DNA of 43,139 bases from an uncultured Mordavella sp. (lineage in GTDB: Bacteria > Bacillota > Clostridia > Lachnospirales > Lachnospiraceae): assembly GCA_902406105.1 (NCBI GenBank), contig CABPCP010000025.1:1-43139 (forward strand), in the 5' to 3' direction. The notes under the pieces were generated by a model that was not told the origin of the DNA, searched no databases, and saw only the letters and a program-made list of their open reading frames with translations. This document shows, one piece after another, positions 24,362 through 33,002 of this stretch. A program made the position numbers and the translations under genes. Position 1 is the first letter of the stretch. Each line of letters opens with the position of its first letter.

Positions 24362-25243
24362 ATGTCATTTTCTGGGAAGATAAAGGAAGAACTGGCTGAA
24401 AGATACGGCCGGGCGAGGCACTGTCAGCTGGCGGAATTATCAGCGATTTTGCATATGTGCGGAGAATTTTCGGAAGATTCTTCCGGAATCTGCGCTTTAA
24501 AATTTCATACAGAAAATTTTTCGGTTGCAAGAAAATGCTTTACATTGATGGAAAAAACATTTAATATAAAGACTGGTATCGTAATTCGCAAGAATCCATC
24601 CAGAGGCAGCTGCGTATATTTTCTCTACGGGAAAGGCAGGGAGCTTCTGGCGGTGAAGAATACGATCGTACAGGCAGTGTGCTGCAAGAGGGCATATATA
24701 CGTGGTGCTTTCCTGGCAGCGGGTTCCATGAGTGATCCCAGAAAGTCCTATCATTTTGAGATTGTGTGCAATTCGAGAGAAAATGCATGTTACTTGAGAG
24801 ATATGATTAACAGCTTTGATATGGATGCCAAGATTGTGCAGCGTAAAAAGACGTCTGTTGTTTATCTGAAAGAAGGAGAGCAGATCGTGGACATCTTAAA
24901 TGTCATGGAAGCTCATGTGGCATTGCTGGAATTGGAGAATGTCCGAATCCTGAAGGAGATGAGGAATTCTGTCAATCGCAAAGTGAATTGCGAGACGGCA
25001 AATATCAATAAGACGGTTTCTGCCGCGGTGCGGCAGATGGAGGATATCATGTATATCAGAGATACGATCGGTCTTGAACGTTTGCCAGAGGGATTGAAAG
25101 ACGTTGCCCTTACACGTCTTGAAAATCCGGAAGCTGCGCTGGCTGAACTGGGACGGCTTTTGAAGTCGCCGGTTGGCAAGTCTGGAGTCAATCACCGGCT
25201 GCGCAGACTGAGTGAAATAGCGGATCAGTTAAGGGAGCAGTAA
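24362..25243 (+). CDS. whiA: DNA-binding protein WhiA
   Basis: 293 residues with the WhiA layout: N-terminal degenerate LAGLIDADG homing-endonuclease fold (residues about 1-190, CQLAELSAIL and KRAYIRGAFLAAGSMSDP) and a C-terminal helix-turn-helix (about 205-290, NINKTVSAAVRQ and GKSGVNHRLRRL). In Bacillus it influences chromosome segregation and FtsZ assembly, in Streptomyces it regulates sporulation genes. The start lies nine bases after the rapZ stop. Here it follows rapZ directly, without the yvcK gene that separates them in B. subtilis. Confidence 0.96.
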   Translation: MSFSGKIKEELAERYGRARHCQLAELSAILHMCGEFSEDSSGICALKFHTENFSVARKCFTLMEKTFNIKTGIVIRKNPSRGSCVYFLYGKGRELLAVKNTIVQAVCCKRAYIRGAFLAAGSMSDPRKSYHFEIVCNSRENACYLRDMINSFDMDAKIVQRKKTSVVYLKEGEQIVDILNVMEAHVALLELENVRILKEMRNSVNRKVNCETANINKTVSAAVRQMEDIMYIRDTIGLERLPEGLKDVALTRLENPEAALAELGRLLKSPVGKSGVNHRLRRLSEIADQLREQ

Positions 25244-25256
25244 GGAGGAACACATT

Positions 25257-25514
25257 ATGATCAAGAAACCTGTTACTATTCGAACGAATATGGATATGGA
25301 ATCACGTCCCATTGCCCATCTCGTCCAGGAAGCAAGCCAGTATGCAAGCCATGTGTATATTGAGATGGAAGACAAGAAAATCAACGCGAAAAGCATTATG
25401 GGAATGATGAGCCTGGATTTGTTAGAAGGCACCAGTCTGACGATAGTTGCAGATGGCGAGGACGAGGAAAACGCGGTGAATGGCGTAGGAGCTTTTCTTG
25501 AAAACTGCAAATAG
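25257..25514 (+). CDS. crh: Crh-like HPr-family protein lacking the PTS histidine
   Basis: 85 residues of the HPr fold. The active-site His15 of HPr is Glu here (DMESRPIA where HPr has GLHARPA), so it cannot pass phosphate in sugar PTS transport. The regulatory site Ser46 is kept in NAKSIMGMM. This is the pattern of Bacillus Crh (Gln15, Ser46), and Crh is likewise encoded just after whiA. HPr kinase probably phosphorylates Ser46, letting it act as a CcpA corepressor or another metabolic signal. AAGGAGGAA precedes the ATG. Confidence 0.88.
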   Translation: MIKKPVTIRTNMDMESRPIAHLVQEASQYASHVYIEMEDKKINAKSIMGMMSLDLLEGTSLTIVADGEDEENAVNGVGAFLENCK

Positions 25515-25540
25515 TATTACATAGATGTAAGACAAATGGA

Positions 25541-25567
25541 GGGCATGAGTTGTCATGCCCTTTTTTT
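25541..25567 (+). terminator. Terminator of the murB-crh operon
   Basis: GGGCATGA-GTTG-TCATGCCC followed by T7, a textbook intrinsic terminator. It lies between crh and the lipid kinase gene. Confidence 0.95.
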
Positions 25568-25589
25568 CAACATCGGGGAGGAGATTGCT

Positions 25590-26552
25590 GTGAAGAGAAT
25601 GTTGTTTATCTACAATCCTCATGCGGGGAAGGAATTGATCAAACCCAAACTTTCTGATATTATCGATCTTTTCGTAAAGGCGGGTTATGAGGTGGTGACC
25701 TATCCTACACAGTCCTATCGGGACGCGTACCGGAAGGTGAAAAAATATAAGTCCGGCGCCTATGATCTTGTGGTGTGCAGCGGAGGAGACGGAACAATTG
25801 ATGAGATAGTGACTGGAATGATGCACAGAGGGGAGAAAGTCCCGATCGGATATATTCCAACCGGAACGACCAATGATTTCGCCAACAGCCTCCACATTCC
25901 CAAGGGACTTCTTCGGGCGGCGGATAACGCGGTAAATGGTACAGCTTTTCCCTGCGATGTGGGAAAATTCAACGATGACTTTTTCGTATATATTGCGGCT
26001 TTTGGGCTTTTTACAGATGTTTCCTACGAGACAAAGCAGGCGGTGAAAAATGTGCTTGGGCATCTGGCTTATGTGCTGGAAGGGACGAAGCGGCTGTTTA
26101 ATGTACCTTCCTATCGGATCAAGGTGACTCATGACGGAGAGGCCATAGAGGATGAGTTTATATTTGGAATGGTGACCAACTCCCGCTCTGTGGGAGGGTT
26201 CCGCAATATGATCGGCAAGAAAGTGGTGTTTGACGACGGCCTTTTTGAAGTGACGCTGATCAAGACGCCGAAGAATCCGATTGCGCTCCAGGAGATCGTA
26301 GCCGCCCTTTTGATTGAGCAAGTGGATACAAAGCATATGTATTCTTTCCGCAGCGGAAAGGTGACGTTTGAATCTCTCGAAGAGATACCCTGGACGCTGG
26401 ACGGGGAGTTTGGAGGCAATCATGATTTTGTCACCATTGAAAATTTAAAAAAACAGCTTCAGATCATGGTTCCAACAGACTGTGTGGAACAGCTGACCGC
26501 AGAGCCGGACCAGTTTAAGGCAGAGGCTGAGACAAAGGAAGAAGAGGAATAA
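25590..26552 (+). CDS. Diacylglycerol/lipid kinase family protein (YegS/DgkB-like)
   Basis: 320 residues. The catalytic N-terminal domain carries FIYNPHAGK and the nucleotide motif CSGGDGTIDEIVTGM, with PIGYIPTGTTNDFAN next; the C-terminal beta sandwich has the LDGEFGG motif. The family phosphorylates diacylglycerol or related lipids with ATP. I chose GTG at 25590, six bases after GGGGAGGAG. An in-frame ATG lies at 25599; starting further upstream would put the operon terminator inside the gene. The acidic tail (ETKEEEE) ends four bases before the transporter gene. Confidence 0.9.
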   Translation: MKRMLFIYNPHAGKELIKPKLSDIIDLFVKAGYEVVTYPTQSYRDAYRKVKKYKSGAYDLVVCSGGDGTIDEIVTGMMHRGEKVPIGYIPTGTTNDFANSLHIPKGLLRAADNAVNGTAFPCDVGKFNDDFFVYIAAFGLFTDVSYETKQAVKNVLGHLAYVLEGTKRLFNVPSYRIKVTHDGEAIEDEFIFGMVTNSRSVGGFRNMIGKKVVFDDGLFEVTLIKTPKNPIALQEIVAALLIEQVDTKHMYSFRSGKVTFESLEEIPWTLDGEFGGNHDFVTIENLKKQLQIMVPTDCVEQLTAEPDQFKAEAETKEEEE

Positions 26553-26555
26553 GAA

Positions 26556-27929
26556 ATGGAAAAGAGAGAGAAGTTTTCATCCAGGATGGGGTTCATCCTG
26601 ATTTCAGCGGGCTGCGCTATCGGTCTTGGGAATGTATGGCGCTTCCCGTATATTACGGGGGCATATGGGGGAGGAGCCTTTGTCCTGATGTACCTGTTTT
26701 TCCTTTTAGTCCTGGGACTCCCTATCGTAGTTATGGAGTTTGCGGTGGGAAGAGGAAGCCAGAAAAGTTCCGCCATGTCCTTTAATGTGCTGGAGCCAAA
26801 GGGAACGAAATGGCATATTTTCAGATATTTTACTATGGCGGGCAATTTTTTGCTGATGATGTTTTATACAACGATCGCCGGATGGATGCTGGCATACTTT
26901 TTTAAAATGCTTTTCGGGGAATTTGCCGGAGCTGATACAAAACAAGTAGAAGCGATCTTTGGAGAACTGACCTCCAACCGAAATGAGATGCTCTTTTGGA
27001 TGGTGCTGATCTGCCTGATCGCGCTGCTGATCTGTTCCATGGGATTGGAGAAAGGAGTAGAGAAGATCACAAAAGTAATGATGAGCAGCCTTTTTGTGAT
27101 CCTTTTGATTCTGGTGGTCCGGGCGGTAAGCCTTCCGGGAGCCGCTGAAGGGCTGGAATTCTATTTGAAGCCGGATCTGGGGAAGATCAAAGAGGCGGGG
27201 CTTTCGGAGGCGGTCTTTGCGGCAATGGGACAGTCCTTTTTTACATTGAGTGTGGGGGCTGGCTCTCTTGCGATATTTGGGAGTTATATCGGGAAGGAGC
27301 GAAGTCTGACAGGAGAAGCGGTGAGTATTACCTTGCTGGATACCTGCGTGGCGGTTCTGTCCGGCTTGATCATCTTTCCCGCTTGTTTCGCGTTTGGCGT
27401 AAACCCAGGGGAAGGTCCTGGATTGGTGTTCGTCACGCTTCCAAACGTATTTCGTGAAATGCCGGGAGGAAGACTGTGGGGAAGCCTGTTCTTTCTCTTT
27501 ATGACATTTGCGGCGCTGTCGACGGTGATCGCTGTATTCCAGAATATCATTCAGTACGCGCTGGATCTGTGGGGGTGGGAGCTGCGTAAATCCGTCCTTG
27601 TAAATGGAATCCTGCTGATTTTGCTGAGTATCCCCTGTGTGCTGGGGCTGACAGACTGGTCTGGCTTTACCGTTGGCGGGAAAAATATTATGGATTTGGA
27701 AGATTTTATTGTGAGCAATAATCTCCTGCCTCTTGGGTCTGTGGTATACCTTCTGTTCTGCGTGACTCGCTACGGGTGGGGCTGGGATAACTTTATCAAA
27801 GAGACCAATACGGGAAAAGGCCTGAAATTCCCGGCCTGCAAAGCAATCCGGTTCTATCTTACCTTTATTCTGCCGCTGATCATACTGGGAATCTTTATCC
27901 AAGGGTATCTGGGGATGATCTCTGGATAA
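26556..27929 (+). CDS. Sodium-dependent transporter, NSS/SNF family
   Basis: 457 residues with about eleven or twelve membrane segments. Segment 1 holds the sodium and substrate motif SAGCAIGLGNVWRFPYITGAYGGGAF, and segment 6 the unwound stretch AMGQSFFTLSVGAGSLAIFGSYI. Bacterial relatives (LeuT, MhsT, TnaT) are sodium/amino-acid symporters. Start is three bases after the lipid kinase stop, so the two are cotranscribed. Confidence 0.92.
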   Translation: MEKREKFSSRMGFILISAGCAIGLGNVWRFPYITGAYGGGAFVLMYLFFLLVLGLPIVVMEFAVGRGSQKSSAMSFNVLEPKGTKWHIFRYFTMAGNFLLMMFYTTIAGWMLAYFFKMLFGEFAGADTKQVEAIFGELTSNRNEMLFWMVLICLIALLICSMGLEKGVEKITKVMMSSLFVILLILVVRAVSLPGAAEGLEFYLKPDLGKIKEAGLSEAVFAAMGQSFFTLSVGAGSLAIFGSYIGKERSLTGEAVSITLLDTCVAVLSGLIIFPACFAFGVNPGEGPGLVFVTLPNVFREMPGGRLWGSLFFLFMTFAALSTVIAVFQNIIQYALDLWGWELRKSVLVNGILLILLSIPCVLGLTDWSGFTVGGKNIMDLEDFIVSNNLLPLGSVVYLLFCVTRYGWGWDNFIKETNTGKGLKFPACKAIRFYLTFILPLIILGIFIQGYLGMISG

Positions 27930-27968
27930 AAGTAAGAGCGGCGAAAAAAATTGTGGATTTTGAAAAAA

Positions 27969-28011
27969 GTACTTGCCTAATTCAGATTTGTCTGTTATAC
28001 TAGGCAAGTAC
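27969..28011 (+). promoter_or_regulatory. tRNA-Glu promoter embedded in an 11-bp inverted repeat
   Basis: -35 TTGCCT (27973-27978), a 17-bp spacer and -10 TATACT (27996-28001), start near 28008. GTACTTGCCTA (27969-27979) and TAGGCAAGTAC (28001-28011) are perfect inverted copies, one over the -35 box and the other from the end of the -10 to the start point. Confidence 0.65.
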
Positions 28012-28021
28012 GATATGAAAT

Positions 28022-28093
28022 GGCTCCGTGGTCAAGAGGTCAAGACGCTAGCCTCTCACGCTGGAATCAGGGGTTCGATTCCCCTCGGAGTCA
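28022..28093 (+). tRNA. tRNA-Glu (CTC)
   Basis: Acceptor GGCTCCG pairs with CGGAGTC with one G-T pair. Anticodon loop CTCTCAC gives CTC, and the T-arm is AGGGGTTCGATTCCCCT. It is monocistronic with its own promoter and terminator. Confidence 0.95.
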
Positions 28094-28096
28094 CTG

Positions 28097-28148
28097 AAAA
28101 AGTCCGTTTTTACGGGCTTTTTTGCATGCTTTTTGCATGCTTTTTTTG
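28097..28148 (+). terminator. tRNA-Glu terminator followed by a GCATGC repeat
   Basis: AAAAGTCCGT and ACGGGCTTTT form a stem ending in T6. Then TTTTTGCATGC occurs twice in a row (about 28119-28141), followed by T7; the second copy can act as a backup. Confidence 0.8.
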
Positions 28149-28278
28149 CGTGGTACAGGATCGTTTACAAGTTTTTTACACAGGCTTTACGGAAAACAGA
28201 TGGAATCCCTTACGAAAATAAAGGAAAATAAAAGAAAACATATCATCTGGATTTGATATAAAGCAGGAGGAAGTCGAG

Positions 28279-29922
28279 ATGAATACAGGAGGGCGACTGA
28301 AAAAAATTTTTTTAAGTATCTTGGCTGCGCTGATGCTTCTGACAGGCTGTGGAGTCGGTGAGAGGGAAGGCGCTCAAACCGCCTCGGAGGATAACCGTAA
28401 GACAGACCAGGAACAGGAGATCACCCGTGTACCAGGCGGCCAGATTCGCATTTTATCAGGCTCTGAAAACCAGGAGTTGGAAGAGATCATCCAAGAGTGC
28501 GGTGAAGCGACAGGAGTAGAGATTCAGATGGAATATAAGGGCTCCGTAGATATCATGCGGGAACTGGAAAACGGAGCGCAGGATTACGATGCTGTATGGC
28601 CTGCCAGCAGCATCTGGGTATCTATGGGTGATACGGGACACTTGATCAAGCACAGCCAATCTGTTTCCATGACGCCGGTGGTATTCGGTATTCGGGAGAG
28701 TCTGGCGGAGGAACTTGGATTTGTGGGAAAAGACGTGTCGGTCAACGACATTCTGACGGCAATCCGAGACGGAAAGATGCGCTTTTGCATGACTAGCGCC
28801 ACTCAGTCTAACTCCGGCGCCAGCGCCTATATCGGTTTTCTCTATGCGCTGCTTGACAAACAGGAGGGGCTTAAGGCAGAAGATCTTCAGGATCCGGAGC
28901 TTAAGGCAGATATTACGGAACTCTTAAGCGGTGTGGAGCGAAGCTCCGGCAGTTCAGACTGGCTCAAAGATATGTTCCTGGATGGGGACTATGATGCCAT
29001 GGTTAACTATGAGTGTCTGATCATTGACGCTAACAGGCAGATGGTGGAGGAAGGAAAAGAGCCGCTGTATGTGGTCTATCCCTACGACGGTCTGTCCATT
29101 GCAGACTCGCCGCTGGGTTATGTGGATCATGGGGACAGTGAAAAAGAAGAGGCATTCCTTGCGGTTCAGGAATACCTGATGTCGGAGCAGGCTCAGAAGA
29201 AGATCGAGGCTACGGGCCGCAGGATCAGCGCCAATGGCGTATCAGAAGAAAATCAGAATGTGTTTAACAGTGACTGGGGGATCGATACCGAGAGGATCCT
29301 GTCGCCCATCCAGATGCCTGAGGCTTCGGTTCTGACCGAAGCATTGAATGTATACCAGACCAGTTTTAAGAAACCATCGCTGAATATTTATTGCCTGGAC
29401 TTTTCCGGCAGTATGGCGGGAACAGGAGAGGGACAGCTCAAAGAAGCTATGTCGCAGATCCTTTTGCAGGAAAATGCCAGAAAGAATTTTCTCCAGGCAA
29501 ATGCGGGGGAAGTCAATCAGGTGATTTTTTTCGATGATACGATTCTGGGCATAGAGGCGGCTGCTGATGATTCTGACGAAGCATTGGCGGAGCTGAATCA
29601 GAAGGTGGCGGATTTCCAGATCGCGGGCGGCACGGATGTTTATCGGGCGGCGGCGGAAGCTCTGGAGATTGCCTCCGGATACAATCTGGAGAACTATACG
29701 CCGGCTATCATTCTGATGACCGATGGTCGATCCAACTACAATTACAGTAATTTTGAAGAAGTCTGGAGCCAGTACGGAGAAGAAATCCCGATTTTCTCCA
29801 TTACCTTCGGAGACGCCGATCCAAGCCAGCTGGAGGAACTGGCCCAAATAAGCGGGGGGCGGGTATTTGACGGTACCCAGGATCTGACGGCAGCGTTCCG
29901 CAGCGTGAAAGGATATAACTAA
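28279..29922 (+). CDS. Lipoprotein: substrate-binding domain fused to a VWA domain
   Basis: 547 residues. The signal peptide ends in a lipobox LLTGC (lipidated Cys24). Residues about 50-340 look like an extracellular solute-binding fold (GGQIRILSGSENQELEEI, DYDAVWPASSIW, SATQSNSGASAYIGFLYALL). Residues about 365-545 form a von Willebrand A domain with the metal site DFSGSMAG (Asp374, Ser376, Ser378), GGTD near 450 and TDGRS near 481. The fusion suggests an outer-face protein that binds a ligand and a protein partner with a metal. AGCAGGAGG precedes the start. It is first in a four-gene operon with XpaC, a second binding-fold protein and TelA. Confidence 0.85.
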   Translation: MNTGGRLKKIFLSILAALMLLTGCGVGEREGAQTASEDNRKTDQEQEITRVPGGQIRILSGSENQELEEIIQECGEATGVEIQMEYKGSVDIMRELENGAQDYDAVWPASSIWVSMGDTGHLIKHSQSVSMTPVVFGIRESLAEELGFVGKDVSVNDILTAIRDGKMRFCMTSATQSNSGASAYIGFLYALLDKQEGLKAEDLQDPELKADITELLSGVERSSGSSDWLKDMFLDGDYDAMVNYECLIIDANRQMVEEGKEPLYVVYPYDGLSIADSPLGYVDHGDSEKEEAFLAVQEYLMSEQAQKKIEATGRRISANGVSEENQNVFNSDWGIDTERILSPIQMPEASVLTEALNVYQTSFKKPSLNIYCLDFSGSMAGTGEGQLKEAMSQILLQENARKNFLQANAGEVNQVIFFDDTILGIEAAADDSDEALAELNQKVADFQIAGGTDVYRAAAEALEIASGYNLENYTPAIILMTDGRSNYNYSNFEEVWSQYGEEIPIFSITFGDADPSQLEELAQISGGRVFDGTQDLTAAFRSVKGYN

Positions 29923-29925
29923 GAT

Positions 29926-30579
29926 ATGAAGAGAAACTGGAAAGAAATCGTCAGCATTGCAGCTTCGGCGGGACTGGCTCTGGGAGTATTCCTGGGGCTT
30001 CTTGCGGGGCTTGGCTGGAATCTTCTGTTATGTATGGGACTGGCCCTCGCCTCCTATCCGGGATTTCTGCTGGTGCTGCGGCCGGTGAAAAAAATCGGCA
30101 GGATCGAGGTGGAAACGATCGGAAACGGAGAACTGCTCCACGAAAGACTGCAGGAAGCGGGCTCTGACTACCGGAGAATGAGGAAGGCGGCAGATAAGAT
30201 TCTGGATCCTGTGTTAAAAAGAGACGTTCAGTCCCTGCTTGCGACAGCTGAAAGTATTTTAAAGTTTCTGACAGATAATCCGAAGAAAATATCATCGGCT
30301 AGGCGTTATATCGATTACTATCAGGAAACCGCCGCAAATGTGCTGGAAAACTATGTAGAACTGCAGGACAGCAGGCTTGCCACCAGGGAAGCGCAGAAAA
30401 TACTCCAAAATACCGCGGAGGCGGTAGCAACGCTGAAAGGAGCGTTCCAGATGCAGTTTGAAAAGCTGCTGCAAAACGAATTGATGGATATGGAGGCGGA
30501 TCTGAATCTTTTGAAACAGACCCTCCGTTCGGAAGGATATACAGAGATAAGCAAAGAAAGAAAGCAGGAAAGCGAATGA
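29926..30579 (+). CDS. xpaC: XpaC-family membrane protein
   Basis: 217 residues. Two membrane segments (about residues 8-50, ASAGLALGVFLGLLAGLGW and LLCMGLALASYPGFLLVL) are followed by a long helical cytoplasmic part (ILKFLTDNPKKISSARRYIDYYQETAANVLENYVEL). This matches the Bacillus XpaC family, named from a phosphatase phenotype on bromo-chloro-indolyl phosphate, though it shows no hydrolase motif. The family is regularly next to TelA. It starts three bases after the VWA gene and overlaps the next gene by four bases. Confidence 0.82.
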   Translation: MKRNWKEIVSIAASAGLALGVFLGLLAGLGWNLLLCMGLALASYPGFLLVLRPVKKIGRIEVETIGNGELLHERLQEAGSDYRRMRKAADKILDPVLKRDVQSLLATAESILKFLTDNPKKISSARRYIDYYQETAANVLENYVELQDSRLATREAQKILQNTAEAVATLKGAFQMQFEKLLQNELMDMEADLNLLKQTLRSEGYTEISKERKQESE

Positions 30580-31682
30580 AGAAAAAAATCATAGGGCTGA
30601 TCGTTCTGGCCTGTGTGATGGGTGTCATTGGCGGCATCTACCTTTTGACCGGCGGCACCGGAGATCTGGGAGGAGAAAACCAGGAAGAAAAACAGACGGA
30701 AAGGGAAGACGGGCCGGCCGTTCAGGTCAGCGGATACATAGGCGGAGAAAAGGCGGGATTTCTGGAAGACGAAGAAGTGCTGGAAATCCTGAGGAAAGAT
30801 TATGGTCTGGAGGTGGATTACTCAAAAGCCGGATCGTTGGATATGATGACGGCGGATCTGACCGGACGCAATTATCTGTTCCCTTCCAGCAGTATTGCTT
30901 TGGAATATTACGAAGAACTTCATGGATCGCCCAAGCAGAGCGAGATTATTCTAAACACTCCTATCGTGCTCTACACACACAAGATTGTCCTGGAGGCCTT
31001 TGAACAGCAGGGAATGATCACTAAGGACGAGGATGTCAATTATGTGGATATGAACAAGCTGTTGGAACTGATCCGGACCGATACCAAATGGACAGACATT
31101 GGTGTGCCGGAATTATACGGCAGTGTGTCTGTAGATACCACAGACCCGGCCAAATCCAACTCTGGAAATATGTTTGCCGCCCTGCTGGCGGACGTATTAA
31201 ACGGCGGACAGACTCTGACCCCGGAAAGCGTAGATGAGGTTTTGCCTGAACTGCAGGCTATTTTTGGCAAGCTGGGGTATATGGAGACCTCTTCCGCGGA
31301 TCTGTTCAGCCAGTTCCTACGGATGGGAGTAGGGGCGACACCTATCGCCGCCGGTTATGAGAGCCAGATTATCGAATACGCGCAGATGGAACCAGAGGCA
31401 TACGAAGAGATCAAGGATGATGTAGTAGTCCTTTACCCGGCGCCTACGGTATGGTCAGCCCATGTGCTGATTGCAATGGACGAGAGCGGACAGACACTGC
31501 TGGAAGGCTTGCAGAATGAGAAGATACAGGAATTGGCCTGGAAGAAACATGGATTTCGCACCGGCAGCGCCGGCATCGCGCAGGGAGAGGCGAAAGCCTC
31601 AGGGATTGCAGATAGCGTGACCCAGGTGGGGCAGGTGCCCTCTTATGAGGTGATGAGGCGGATTATTGATGGATTGCAGTAG
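30576..31682 (+). CDS. Membrane-anchored substrate-binding-like protein
   Basis: 368 residues. One N-terminal hydrophobic segment (residues 4-26) acts as an anchor; a Cys at 13 sits too early and is followed by hydrophobic residues, so a lipobox is doubtful. The outer part resembles a type II solute-binding domain (YLFPSSSIALEYYEEL, LYTHKIVLEAFEQQG, SVDTTDPAKSNSGNMFAALLADVL). It looks like a paralogue of the binding half of the VWA lipoprotein, without the VWA part. No permease or ATPase accompanies it, so a sensing or binding role is more likely than classical transport. Confidence 0.75.
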   Translation: MKKKIIGLIVLACVMGVIGGIYLLTGGTGDLGGENQEEKQTEREDGPAVQVSGYIGGEKAGFLEDEEVLEILRKDYGLEVDYSKAGSLDMMTADLTGRNYLFPSSSIALEYYEELHGSPKQSEIILNTPIVLYTHKIVLEAFEQQGMITKDEDVNYVDMNKLLELIRTDTKWTDIGVPELYGSVSVDTTDPAKSNSGNMFAALLADVLNGGQTLTPESVDEVLPELQAIFGKLGYMETSSADLFSQFLRMGVGATPIAAGYESQIIEYAQMEPEAYEEIKDDVVVLYPAPTVWSAHVLIAMDESGQTLLEGLQNEKIQELAWKKHGFRTGSAGIAQGEAKASGIADSVTQVGQVPSYEVMRRIIDGLQ

Positions 31683-31749
31683 AGGGATGCGGCAGATCAG
31701 AGAAAGGCGATAGCAGAAGGGAAATCAGAGAAAGAGAAAGGGGAAAGAG

Positions 31750-32874
31750 ATGGCAGAGATTACGTTAAGCGCGCTGAGAAAGCAAAGGACAGGGGCAGAA
31801 GGAAATACAGTGCTGATGGAAGAAAACACTCAGAAACTCCAGGAGCAGATTACGGCGCTTACCGATGAAGAACGGGCAAAAGTGGAGGAGATCAAAGATC
31901 AGATCGATCTGACAGACGCCCAGATGCTGATGCAGTATGGTTCCGGCGCAAAGCAGAATATAGCGGATTTTTCCGAGAATATTTTAAATAACGTAAGAAA
32001 TAAGGATACCGGATACATCGGGGAATTAATGGTCGGCCTGGTGTCCAGCGTGCAGGGACTGGATTTTGAGTCCCTGGAAAAAGAATCCGGCATCATGGGC
32101 ATTTTCAAAAAGGCGGAGGCGAAAGTAAAGAAATTCATGATGCAGTATGAGAAACTGGAGATGCAAGTGGATAAGATCGAGGGGAAACTGGATGAGGCAA
32201 GGATGGAGATGCTCAAAGATATCGGTATGCTAGACACCATGTATGAGAAAAATCTTACCTATTTCCGCCAGTTGCAGCTTTATATCGCGGCCGGGGAAGA
32301 AAAACTAAAAGAAGTGCGGGAACAGACTATCCCAGCGCTTCGCCGGGAGGCGGAAGCAAGCAAGGATCCTATGAACGCTCAGGTGGTAAAAGATTTTGAG
32401 GATACGGTAGGACAGTTTGAGAAAAAGCTTCACGACCTGAAAATCAGCAGGACTATTGCCATTCAGACGGCGCCTCAGATAAGACTGGTGCAGAATAATG
32501 ATAAGCTGCTGGCAGACAAGATCCAGACTGCTATCCAGGAGACGATTCCTCTGTGGAAGAGCCAGATAGTCATGGCACTTGGACTATACCGGCAGCAGGA
32601 AGCACTGAAGCTGCAAAGAGATATTACAGATGCGACCAATCAGCTGCTTTTGAAAAATTCGGAAACACTAAAGCAGAACACACTGGACGTGGCAAGAGAA
32701 ACGGAACGGGGGATTGTGGATATCGCCACATTGAAAAAAGCCAATGAAAATCTGGTCGCCACCATGAATGAAGCGGTGAAGATACAGCAGGACGGAAGAA
32801 AGAAACGCCAGGAGGCGGAAGCTGAACTGGAAAAGCTGGAGCAGGATATTCGGAAGTCTCTTATGGCCGGATAA
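31750..32874 (+). CDS. telA: Toxic anion resistance protein TelA family
   Basis: 374 residues, almost wholly helical with long coiled coils, as in the TelA/KlaA family (MQYGSGAKQNIADFSENIL, LEMQVDKIEGKLDEARMEML, RTIAIQTAPQIRLVQNNDKLLADKIQTAI, ETERGIVDIATLKKANENLVATMNEAV). The family was linked to tellurite resistance on plasmids, but chromosomal copies influence envelope stress and antimicrobial tolerance by an unknown route. AAGGGGAAAGAG is the ribosome site. Last gene of the VWA-XpaC operon, 67 bases after the previous gene. Confidence 0.9.
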   Translation: MAEITLSALRKQRTGAEGNTVLMEENTQKLQEQITALTDEERAKVEEIKDQIDLTDAQMLMQYGSGAKQNIADFSENILNNVRNKDTGYIGELMVGLVSSVQGLDFESLEKESGIMGIFKKAEAKVKKFMMQYEKLEMQVDKIEGKLDEARMEMLKDIGMLDTMYEKNLTYFRQLQLYIAAGEEKLKEVREQTIPALRREAEASKDPMNAQVVKDFEDTVGQFEKKLHDLKISRTIAIQTAPQIRLVQNNDKLLADKIQTAIQETIPLWKSQIVMALGLYRQQEALKLQRDITDATNQLLLKNSETLKQNTLDVARETERGIVDIATLKKANENLVATMNEAVKIQQDGRKKRQEAEAELEKLEQDIRKSLMAG

Positions 32875-33002
32875 TCGAATTTTTTATTAGACGACGGATA
32901 GGGCAGCTCCGATAGGTGCGTAGAGTGTCTAAACTATACTGGAGTTTTTTGATATTCTAGAGTATAATAAAAGAAATGTTCGATCAAAAAGGAGGAGAAA
33001 AT

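Noticed and set aside
26706..28007. 433-residue frame on the minus strand opposite the NSS transporter
   Set aside because: Gln/His/Lys-rich composition of an antisense shadow; the plus-strand transporter has all family motifs.
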